This document shows, piece after piece, positions 16,364-21,981 of a stretch of DNA of 21,981 nucleotides. Below the pieces are notes generated by a model, which did no database searches, was not told the origin of the DNA, and saw only the letters and a program-made list of their open reading frames with translations. Position numbers and translations under genes: made by a program. Source of the DNA: JADJNY01 sp046349615. GTDB lineage: Bacteria; Planctomycetota; UBA1135; GCA-002686595. How positions within the stretch are numbered: position 1 is the stretch's first letter; every line of letters begins with the position of its first letter. The stretch is from assembly GCA_046349615.1 (NCBI GenBank), contig JAXMBZ010000023.1, forward strand, positions 1 through 21,981, in the 5' to 3' direction.

Positions 16364-16428
16364 CGCGAGGCCTCCTCGCGCGCGAACGTCGCGGATGGGA
16401 GCGGTCGAGCGGGGCTCCGGAGCTTCAT
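16360..16428 (-). CDS. Mini-ORF (22 aa) bridging nuoBC and nuoD
   Basis: ATG at 16428-16426 opens a 22-codon frame (begins MKLRSPARPL, ends REEASR). Its TGA at 16362-16360 overlaps the nuoD ATG as ATGA. It starts 4 nt after the nuoBC stop. An unusually complete Shine-Dalgarno GGAGGTGA (16433-16440) lies at the right distance, although nuoD itself has another one (16371-16377). No protein family is recognised. Translation is plausible from the ribosome binding site; a coupling function is inferred. Confidence 0.45.
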   Translation of the reverse strand: MKLRSPARPLPSATFAREEASR

Positions 16429-16432
16429 CGCG

Positions 16433-16440
16433 TCACCTCC
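16433..16440 (-). promoter_or_regulatory. Strong Shine-Dalgarno sequence ahead of the 22-aa mini-ORF
   Basis: GGAGGTGA includes the last codons and stop of nuoBC and is a near-full complement to the anti-Shine-Dalgarno sequence. The next ATG (16428) is 7 nt beyond the GGAGG core. The nearest annotated gene, nuoD, is about 70 nt away, so the site seems to serve the mini-ORF. Confidence 0.55.
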
Positions 16441-17620
16441 ACGGAGCGAGCGGCAGGTCGGCCGCCAAATCGCGCCGCAACGGGTGCAGCGTGTAGTTCT
16501 CGGGCATCATCAAGCGGCGCAGGTCGGGGTGGCCCGCGAAGCGCACGCCGACGAGGTCGAACTGCTCGCGCTCCTGCCAGTCGGCGCCCGCGAAGAGCGC
16601 GGCGAGGCTCGGGAGCGACTCGCCCGGCGCGAGGCGCACGCTCCACGTCGCGAGACGCGAGTTCGCGCCGATCGTGCGCAGGACGGTCGCGACCTCGAAG
16701 TGCTCCGGCTCGTTCTCGTCCTTGCCCTTGCGGCCCGTCTTCGCGACCCAGTGCGTCGCGATCACGGAGACGTACTGGCGGTAGCCGAGCGCTTTCAGCT
16801 TCGTCGCGAGCGCGACGTGCGCGGACGCGGGCACGAGCGGCGGGCCGTCGGTCGTGTTCGGCTCGACGCCGAGCTCCTTCAGCGCGCCCTCGAAGTCGGC
16901 GGCGAGGAGCTCCTTCGCGCGCGGCTCGCCCGTCCACTCGACGACGAGCGGCTCGCTCGTCTCGTCGGTCGTCGCGTTCGTCGCGGACGCGAGCTGCGCG
17001 GCGTCGAGCTCCTTCGTGCGCGCGGCGTCGCAGAGGCGCGGGAGCGAGGGCTTCGTGACCTGGATGCGGTCGGGGTTGACCTCGGGGACGACCTTCTCGC
17101 CTTTGCGCTGGCGCTGGATCTTCTCCTGCAGGCGCAGGAGGCCGTGCATGAGCGCCTCGGGGTTCGGCGGGCAGCCAGGGACGTACACGTCGACCGGGAG
17201 GAACGTGTCGATGCCCGGCACGACCGAGTAGAGGTTCCGGTAGAAGTCGCCGGAGATCGCGCACGAGCCCATCGCGATGCACCACTTCGGCTCGGGCATC
17301 TGGTCCCAGAGTTTCTTCACGCGCGGCGCCATCTTCACCGTGATCGTGCCGGCGACGACCATCACGTCGGCCTGGCGCGGCGTGCCGCGCACGATCGTGC
17401 CCATGCGGTCGACGTCGACGCGGCTCGCGGCGGTCGCCATGAGCTCGATCCCGCAGCACGACGTCGCCATCGGGAACACCCACAGCGAATTCGTGAGCCC
17501 CCACGCGAGCAGATCGTCGAGCGACGCGACGCCGACGGAGAGCCCCGGCGTGTTCAAGAGCGTCTTGTAGAGCGGGTGCTCGAACTGGGCCCCGTCGTCG
17601 AGCGTGCGCTTCTCGCTCAT
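16433..17620 (-). CDS. nuoBC: NADH-quinone oxidoreductase fused subunits B and C
   Basis: A single 395-residue frame joining two complex I subunits. Residues about 1-175 are NuoB, with cluster N2 ligands C55 and C56 (ATSCCGIELMA), C120 (GSCAISGDFYRN) and C150 (YVPGCPPNPEALM). A charged linker of roughly 175-255 follows. Residues about 260-395 are NuoC (30-kDa), recognised by WQEREQFDLVGVRF near 348-361, GHPDLRRLMMPENY and HPLRRD. The ATG overlaps the nuoA stop as ATGA; the nearest GGGAG is 13 nt upstream, so initiation probably depends on coupling. There is no stop or frameshift in the linker. The fusion places N2 beside the subunit that docks NuoD. Confidence 0.93.
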   Translation of the reverse strand: MSEKRTLDDGAQFEHPLYKTLLNTPGLSVGVASLDDLLAWGLTNSLWVFPMATSCCGIELMATAASRVDVDRMGTIVRGTPRQADVMVVAGTITVKMAPRVKKLWDQMPEPKWCIAMGSCAISGDFYRNLYSVVPGIDTFLPVDVYVPGCPPNPEALMHGLLRLQEKIQRQRKGEKVVPEVNPDRIQVTKPSLPRLCDAARTKELDAAQLASATNATTDETSEPLVVEWTGEPRAKELLAADFEGALKELGVEPNTTDGPPLVPASAHVALATKLKALGYRQYVSVIATHWVAKTGRKGKDENEPEHFEVATVLRTIGANSRLATWSVRLAPGESLPSLAALFAGADWQEREQFDLVGVRFAGHPDLRRLMMPENYTLHPLRRDLAADLPLAPWR

Positions 17621-17976
17621 TGCCAACGCAACGCTCCCTTCTTCACCGCCCACAGCCACCCGAGCATGAGCACGAGCACGAAGCTGAACACTGCGACGAG
17701 GCCCGCGGTGCCGACCTCGCGGACGACGAGCGCCCACGGGAACAGGAACGCGGCCTCGATGTCGAACACGACGAAGAACAGCGCGACGACGTAGTAGCGC
17801 GCGTGGAACCGCACCCAGGCGGGGCCCGAGGGCGTCTCGCCGCACTCGTAGGTCGTCTCCTTGAGCGGGCTCGACTCCTTCGCGCGGACCCGGAGGAGCT
17901 TGGCTCCGACGAGCATGCTCCCCGCCACCGCGAAGGCGACGAACAGGAAGGCGAGCAGCGGGGACTCGATGACCAT
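17617..17976 (-). CDS. nuoA: NADH-quinone oxidoreductase subunit A
   Basis: A 119-residue subunit with three transmembrane helices, the first gene of the operon. The ND3/NuoA signature is clear: YECGETPSGPAWVRFHARYY near residues 43-62, then ALFFVVFDIEAAFLFPWA. The loop cysteine of the family is present in YECGE. No purine-rich ribosome binding site precedes the ATG; instead a run of eight C lies immediately upstream on the coding strand (17977-17984). The gene overlaps nuoBC by ATGA. Confidence 0.95.
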   Translation of the reverse strand: MVIESPLLAFLFVAFAVAGSMLVGAKLLRVRAKESSPLKETTYECGETPSGPAWVRFHARYYVVALFFVVFDIEAAFLFPWALVVREVGTAGLVAVFSFVLVLMLGWLWAVKKGALRWQ

Positions 17977-17984
17977 GGGGGGGG
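17977..17984 (-). promoter_or_regulatory. C8 homopolymer directly before the nuoA start codon
   Basis: Eight consecutive C on the coding strand abut the nuoA ATG, where a Shine-Dalgarno sequence would be expected. The tract could vary by slippage, alter promoter-to-start spacing, or signal leaderless-like initiation. The sequence is certain; the role is unknown. Confidence 0.4.
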
Positions 17985-17994
17985 CTGGGCGCAG

Positions 17995-18024
17995 AGGCTA
18001 TTCGCTCGAGGTGCGCGGAAACAA
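17995..18024 (-). promoter_or_regulatory. Candidate nuo operon promoter
   Basis: On the minus strand, TTGTTT (18024-18019) and TAGCCT (18000-17995) are separated by 18 nt. They lie in the only moderately AT-containing part of the 99-bp gap between the ferritin-like gene and nuoA. The -35 is fair and the -10 is weak. Transcription would start about 10 nt before nuoA. Confidence 0.28.
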
Positions 18025-18075
18025 CGGGCTGTCGATTCCGACGTCTCGTCGCGCTCCGGGGGATCCGAGAGGGTG

Positions 18076-18612
18076 CTATTGCGGCGTGGGATCGTCTCCG
18101 TAGGCGCCGGGGTCGCCGGCCGGCTCGCCCGCGTGGCGCGCGAGCTCGTCTCTCACGTAACGCTCGTGCTCCAGTTCGTCCGCGGCGAGCTCGGTGAAGA
18201 GCGTGCGGACCTCGGGGTCCTGCACGGAGCGCAGCGCGGTCGTGAACCAGAGGTGTGCCTTGACTTCGGAGCGCAGGGCGACCTCGAGGGCCTCGCGGAC
18301 GCTCATGAAGGCCCGCGCCTCGTCGTACTCGGGCGCCTCGACGTCGAAGAGCATCTCGCGCCGGACGCGCGAGGGCTCGCCCGCGAAACGCGCTTGGCGC
18401 CGCTCGAGGAGTTGATTGCGGTGCTTCTCCTCGATGCGCGCCATGCGGCGGAAGAACGCGGCCGCCTCGGGCGTGTGGTGCACCTCGAGCTGCTCCGCGA
18501 GCTCCTCGTAGCGATCACGCGCCTCTTCTTCGACGAGGACGGCGATGTCGAGCGCGTCGCAAAGCGAGAAGCGCGCGGGATCGAGCGTCGGAAACGTGGG
18601 ATGCACGGTCAT
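18076..18612 (-). CDS. Ferritin-like/rubrerythrin-type diiron protein
   Basis: A 178-residue helical protein with the four-helix diiron pattern of the rubrerythrin/ferritin-like superfamily. Candidate ligands are E28-E30 in LVEEEARDRYEELA, E61 and H64 in RIEEKHRNQL, E116 in SEVKAHLWF, and E146 and H149 in ADELEHERYV. No rubredoxin-type Cys pairs are present, so it is not a full rubrerythrin. Likely roles are peroxide reduction or iron handling, which would protect the Fe-S-rich KorAB and complex I; this is inferred from position. GGAGGAG lies about 10 nt before the ATG, and korB ends 18 nt upstream, so it is probably the third gene of the kor operon. The tail after about residue 160 is Gly/Pro/Asp-rich. 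Confidence 0.82.
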   Translation of the reverse strand: MTVHPTFPTLDPARFSLCDALDIAVLVEEEARDRYEELAEQLEVHHTPEAAAFFRRMARIEEKHRNQLLERRQARFAGEPSRVRREMLFDVEAPEYDEARAFMSVREALEVALRSEVKAHLWFTTALRSVQDPEVRTLFTELAADELEHERYVRDELARHAGEPAGDPGAYGDDPTPQ

Positions 18613-18630
18613 GGCGAGAGCTCCTCCGCG

Positions 18631-19527
18631 TCACTTCTGCACGAACTGTTCGAGCACCTGCGAGCGCGGTTTGGCGCCCTTCGCGAGCTCCGTCTGACGC
18701 ACCTTGACGAGCGCGTCGTAGGTCGGCGGCGGGTTCGGATTGCGATAGAACACGCCGGTGTGGAGCTCGGTCCCGTACGCGCGCGCCCGATCGAGCGCCG
18801 CGAGCAGGTTGGTCGAGTCGTGGCCCAGCGCGTCGAGCTTCTTCATGTTCGTCTTGTGCGCGCGGAGCTGCTGCTCGTCCTCGCCGAACGTCACGCACGG
18901 CGATTGGATGTTGACGAACGCGAAGCCCGGGTAGCGGATCGCTTCCTCGATCAACGCGGTCAGGCCCGGCATGTCCGCCGGCGTCCCCTGCGCGACGAAG
19001 CCCGCGCCGTAGGCGAGCGTGTAGAGCAGCGGGTTGATCGGGTCCTCGAGGCTGCCGTAGGGCGACGTGATCGTCTCGAGGCCGCGCGGCGAGGTCGGCG
19101 ACAATTGGCCTTTGGTCAGTCCATAGACCTGATTGTCCATCACGAGGTACGTCAGGTCGCAATTGCGCCGGATCGCGTGGGCGACGTGGCCGCCGCCGAT
19201 CGAGAAACCGTCGCCGTCGCCGCCCGCCACGAGGACGAGGAGCTCGGGATTGGCGAGCTTGACGCCCTGCGCGATCGGGAGCGCGCGGCCGTGGACGCTG
19301 TTGAAGCCGTACGCGGTCGTGTAGCCCGGAATGCGGCTCGAGCAGCCGATGCCGGAGATGAAGGCGATCTCGTGCGGAGGGCGGTTGATGCTCGCCAAAG
19401 CGCGATACAGCGATTGGAGCACTCCATAATCGCCGCACCCCGGGCACCAGATCGGACGCAGCTTGCTGTCGTAGTCCTTCGCGGTGAACTTGCGCTCGGC
19501 CGGCGCGTTCGTCGTCGTGCAGTCCAT
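18631..19527 (-). CDS. korB: 2-oxoacid:ferredoxin oxidoreductase beta subunit
   Basis: A 298-residue TPP-binding subunit that oxidatively decarboxylates a 2-oxoacid (probably 2-oxoglutarate) with CoA and reduces ferredoxin. Cysteines that match the family [4Fe-4S] site are C28 and C31 (IWCPGCGDYG), C62 (GIGCSSRIPGY) and C211 (QSPCVTF). The Mg-TPP motif is GGDGDGFSIGGGH (102-114) with N132 in VMDNQVYGLTKGQ. The start is 4 nt after the korA stop, with GGGAG about 9 nt upstream of the ATG. Specificity for 2-oxoglutarate rather than pyruvate or another oxoacid rests on overall similarity and is less certain. Confidence 0.93.
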   Translation of the reverse strand: MDCTTTNAPAERKFTAKDYDSKLRPIWCPGCGDYGVLQSLYRALASINRPPHEIAFISGIGCSSRIPGYTTAYGFNSVHGRALPIAQGVKLANPELLVLVAGGDGDGFSIGGGHVAHAIRRNCDLTYLVMDNQVYGLTKGQLSPTSPRGLETITSPYGSLEDPINPLLYTLAYGAGFVAQGTPADMPGLTALIEEAIRYPGFAFVNIQSPCVTFGEDEQQLRAHKTNMKKLDALGHDSTNLLAALDRARAYGTELHTGVFYRNPNPPPTYDALVKVRQTELAKGAKPRSQVLEQFVQK

Positions 19528-19531
19528 GGCG

Positions 19532-21322
19532 TCACGCTCCCTTCCGGCCGGAGGCGGCGCAGGTGGACAGGCCTGTTTTCGCGAGAGATTCGAGCTTGGC
19601 GAGCACCTCCGACGGCCGGAACGGATTCGCGCCGCTGCGCGCGAAGGGCACGACGCCCTTCGGCACGTCGACCTGCATGCGCAGGATCCGATAGAACTGT
19701 CCTTGGTGCGAGAGCTCGAGCACGAGCCCCGCCTCGACCGACGCGAAGAACTCGGTGAACAGCTCCTCGGCGATCGGATAGAGCAGATACGGCACCATCA
19801 ATTTGACGGGCAGGCCGCGCTTCGTCGCGAGCTCGAACACCTCGCGCGCGATGCCGGCGCTGCTCCCCCAACTGACGAGCGCGAGCGAAGCGTCCTCGTC
19901 GCCCTGGATCTCGAAGAGATCACGACGCTTCTTCAGCGGCTCGAGCTTGGCGAAGCGTTTGGCGTTCATTTTCGCGTGCCAAACGCCGCTCGCGCTGGGC
20001 TCGCCTTTCTCGTTGTGCTCGATGCCGGCGCCTTGGTAGCTGCCTCCGGGCAGGCCCGGGTGGCTGATCGGGCTGATGCCGTCGGGCGTCAGGCGGAAGC
20101 GCAGATACGGGTCGAGTTCGGCCCCGCTCGGCCGGCGGCGCTCCTCGACGACGAAGCGGCTCGTGTCGATCGGGTCGACCGTCTCCTTGCGCTGCGCGAT
20201 CTCCTGGTCGGAGAGGATCAACACGGGCGTCTGGTAGTGCTCGGCGATGTTGAAGGCCTCGATCGTGATGCGGAACGTGTCCGCGACCGTCGTCGGCGCG
20301 AGCACGGGTCGCAGCACGTCGCCGTGCGCGGAGAAGCACGCTTGGAACAGGTCCGCCTGCTCGGGCTTGGTCGGGATGCCGGTCGAGGGCCCGCCGCGCT
20401 GCACGTCGACGATCACGAGCGGGAGCTCCGCGATCGTCGCGAGCCCCAGGATCTCGGTTTTGAGCGCGAGGCCCGGCCCCGACGTCGCCGTCATCGACTT
20501 CTTGCCGGCGAACGAGGCGCCGAGCGCCGCGCCGATGCCCGCGATCTCGTCCTCGGCCTGGAGCACGGTGCCGCCGTGCTTCCACAGGTCGCGCGAGAGC
20601 GCCTGCATGATCTCGGTCGACGGCGTGATCGGGTAGCCGCTGAAGAACTCGCATCCGGAGAACAGCGCGCCGGCCGCGCACAGGTCGTTGCCGTCGCAGA
20701 GGAGCTTCGTCCCCGCCGGCGCCGTCGCGGGCGAGAGCATCTGCGCGGTGCGCAGCGGACGCGCGCGCGCGAACTCGATGCCGGCGGCGAGCGCGCGCTG
20801 GTTCGCCTCGAGGAGCCCTTCGCCCTTCGACCCGAACTTCTTCTTCAGGCCTTTCTCGATCCCGGCGGGCGGGATGCCGAACCAGCCCGACAGGAGGCCG
20901 AGCACGACCGTCGTCTTCGCCTTCTCCGTCCCGGCGCTCTCCTTCGCAAGGCGCGTCACGGGCACCGCGACGATCTCGCGCGGGATCGGGCCGCGCTGGG
21001 CGAGCGTCGCGGGCGGCGGGCCGGCTTCCTCTTCGTGGAGGAGCACGGTGTGCTCGGCGAGCGGCAGCTCCGCGCCGAACTTGAAGAAGTCGTCCCAGTT
21101 CAGCGCGACGGCGACGTCGAGTTCGCCGCCGGGGTTCTGCACGCGGTCGGTCCGCACGCGCACGCGGCACGACGATTCGCCGCCGCGGATCTGCGGGCCG
21201 AAGCTCTTCGTCATCAGCGCGTGGTAGCCCGCCGAGGAGACCGCCGCGAGCAGCGATTCTCCCGCGCTCACGACGCCGTCGCCGCCGGAGCCCGCCATCC
21301 CGAAGATGAGGTCGTTCGCCAT
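19532..21322 (-). CDS. korA: 2-oxoacid:ferredoxin oxidoreductase, fused gamma-alpha subunit
   Basis: A 596-residue partner of KorB. Residues 1 to about 190 form the gamma domain (FGMAGSGGDGVVSAGE at 7-22, SFGPQIRGGESSCRVR). From about residue 200 comes the pyrimidine-binding alpha domain, with SGYPITPSTEIMQ (228-240), QAEDEIAGIG carrying a probable catalytic Glu, and TATSGPGLALKTE (278-290). A domain II region ends the protein (SWGSSAGIAREVFELA and following). The ATG at 21322 is chosen because GAAGGA lies 5 nt before it and residues upstream in frame are Arg/Ala-rich and unlike the family. The gamma-alpha fusion is common in aerobic bacteria with KorAB. Confidence 0.93.
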   Translation of the reverse strand: MANDLIFGMAGSGGDGVVSAGESLLAAVSSAGYHALMTKSFGPQIRGGESSCRVRVRTDRVQNPGGELDVAVALNWDDFFKFGAELPLAEHTVLLHEEEAGPPPATLAQRGPIPREIVAVPVTRLAKESAGTEKAKTTVVLGLLSGWFGIPPAGIEKGLKKKFGSKGEGLLEANQRALAAGIEFARARPLRTAQMLSPATAPAGTKLLCDGNDLCAAGALFSGCEFFSGYPITPSTEIMQALSRDLWKHGGTVLQAEDEIAGIGAALGASFAGKKSMTATSGPGLALKTEILGLATIAELPLVIVDVQRGGPSTGIPTKPEQADLFQACFSAHGDVLRPVLAPTTVADTFRITIEAFNIAEHYQTPVLILSDQEIAQRKETVDPIDTSRFVVEERRRPSGAELDPYLRFRLTPDGISPISHPGLPGGSYQGAGIEHNEKGEPSASGVWHAKMNAKRFAKLEPLKKRRDLFEIQGDEDASLALVSWGSSAGIAREVFELATKRGLPVKLMVPYLLYPIAEELFTEFFASVEAGLVLELSHQGQFYRILRMQVDVPKGVVPFARSGANPFRPSEVLAKLESLAKTGLSTCAASGRKGA

Positions 21323-21765
21323 GGTGTCCTTCGCCGCGGATCCGTCTCGGACTCGCGCACCGGAGGGCGCGCGAGCGCTCGCCTCCGCGGAAACGAGCAC
21401 GATTCGAGGCGTCATCGTGAACGATCCCGCGCCGTCGCGCGCTACGCGAAGCGTACGCACGCGCTGCGCACGTGGGCGCATGGCGCGCTGCGCAGGATCG
21501 CGGAGAGGCGGACTTCGCACGTCGCGCGCGAGCGATTCAAGTCAGATCTCAACTCCAAGTTCATCGGCGGAGACGCGCAGCATCAGGTCATCTCCTCATC
21601 CCACGGCCCTCGACGAACACATCGCAGGATCGGTGATGAGGGCCGGGTGTGTGCACCCGGAGTTTCGGCACGATGAACGTGCACGGCGTGACGGGTGCAC
21701 TCGTTCGACTGCGGTCTGATCCTTCGGTGATTGTGGGATTGAACTCCGGCGCGTGGGGAGGCGAT
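21323..21765. other. Region upstream of korA without a recognisable gene
   Basis: About 440 bp between korA and the recognisable transposase remnant. It must hold the kor promoter, but I see no convincing -35/-10 pair on the minus strand. Composition becomes less GC-rich from about 21540 onwards. Part of 21600-21765 may be decayed transposon sequence: one minus-strand frame reads FNPTITEGSDRSRT, faintly like the NPTDR segment of IS5 transposases. Confidence 0.4.
21643..21660. repeat. 7-bp hairpin with TGTG loop
   Basis: CCGGGTG (21643-21649) and CACCCGG (21654-21660) are perfect complements around a 4-nt loop. No U-run follows in either direction. It could be a weak terminator or a transposon-end relic. 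Confidence 0.35.
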
Positions 21766-21981
21766 GTCCCACTTGATGCCGCGCGGCTTGTCGCAGTACC
21801 GGAGCGTTTCCTCGTGCAGATTCTCGAACAGCCCGGCACGGATCCACTGCATCATCCGCAGCTGGCACGTCGACCCCGAGCCGAAGTCGGCGGGCAGCGC
21901 CTTCCACTGACAGCCCCTGCGAACGCGGTAGAGGATCCCAGCGAACGCGACGCGTCTGGCACACGCGGACGACCACCCTTC
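21766..21981 (-). pseudogene. IS5-family transposase remnant, frameshifted and truncated by the window edge
   Basis: The minus strand encodes the N-terminal DUF4096-type part of an IS5-family transposase. The edge reads KGGRPRVPDAS; after a frame change near 21945 it continues FAGILYRVRRGCQWKALP, then DFGSGSTCQLRMMQWIRAGL and FENLHEETLRYCDKPRGIKWD. This matches the family pattern ILYxLRTGCQWxALPxxFG...WxRAGVFExL...GIxWD. Similarity is lost after about 21766, and no DDE catalytic core is visible. Two frames are needed, so the gene is inactive unless there is a sequencing error. The missing 5' end lies beyond 21981. Confidence 0.75.

Noticed and set aside
7874..17794. Several long plus-strand open frames opposite the nuo genes
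   Set aside because: All are Arg/Glu/His-rich shadows of well-recognised complex I subunits on the minus strand.
21420..21480. Partial inverted repeat around GCTACGCGAAGCGTACGC upstream of korA
   Set aside because: The arms match over only about five bases before mismatches; not distinguishable from GC-rich background.
21323..21520. N-terminal extension of korA to 21520
   Set aside because: The extra residues are Arg/Ala-rich and unlike the family, and the ATG at 21322 has its own GAAGGA and starts right before the conserved gamma-domain motif.

Overview
The window comes from a very GC-rich bacterium. Gene content suggests a deep Planctomycetota or Acidobacteriota/Myxococcota-like lineage: a large secreted FG-GAP/ASPIC protein, a carboxypeptidase-regulatory-like surface protein, an OPT transporter, an 11-subunit-type complex I operon and a ferredoxin-linked 2-oxoacid oxidoreductase. 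The lineage is inferred from gene families only; no rRNA or tRNA gene was found.

Left part (1-7106, mostly + strand). A possible truncated gene start leaves the window at the left edge on the minus strand. It is followed by about 300 bp without a gene. Then come a secreted CRTAC1-type protein (378-2687), a membrane-anchored or secreted beta-sandwich protein (2790-5123) and an OPT-family transporter (5205-7019). The OPT gene converges on a small hemerythrin-like gene (7103-7543, minus). A perfect 33-bp inverted repeat sits exactly at that junction, and each arm supplies the stop codon of one gene.

Central part (7628-17976, minus strand). This is a complex I operon in transcription order nuoA, nuoBC (a fused gene), nuoD, nuoH, nuoI, nuoJ, nuoK, nuoL, nuoM, nuoN. 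Most junctions are ATGA/GTGA stop-start overlaps. The three junctions that do leave a gap (nuoBC/nuoD, nuoK/nuoL, nuoM/nuoN) each contain a tiny open frame. Each begins at or just after the upstream stop and ends in an ATGA overlap with the downstream start. NuoI carries a roughly 100-residue Ala/Pro/Lys-rich tail. The NADH-oxidising module (nuoE, nuoF, nuoG) is absent.

Right part (18076-21981, minus strand). korA (gamma-alpha fusion) and korB of a 2-oxoacid:ferredoxin oxidoreductase are followed by a ferritin-like diiron protein, directly upstream of the nuo operon. Together the locus could form a route in which KorAB reduces ferredoxin and the NADH-module-less complex I oxidises it to pump ions; this is inference. 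The right edge holds a frameshifted IS5-family transposase remnant upstream of korA.
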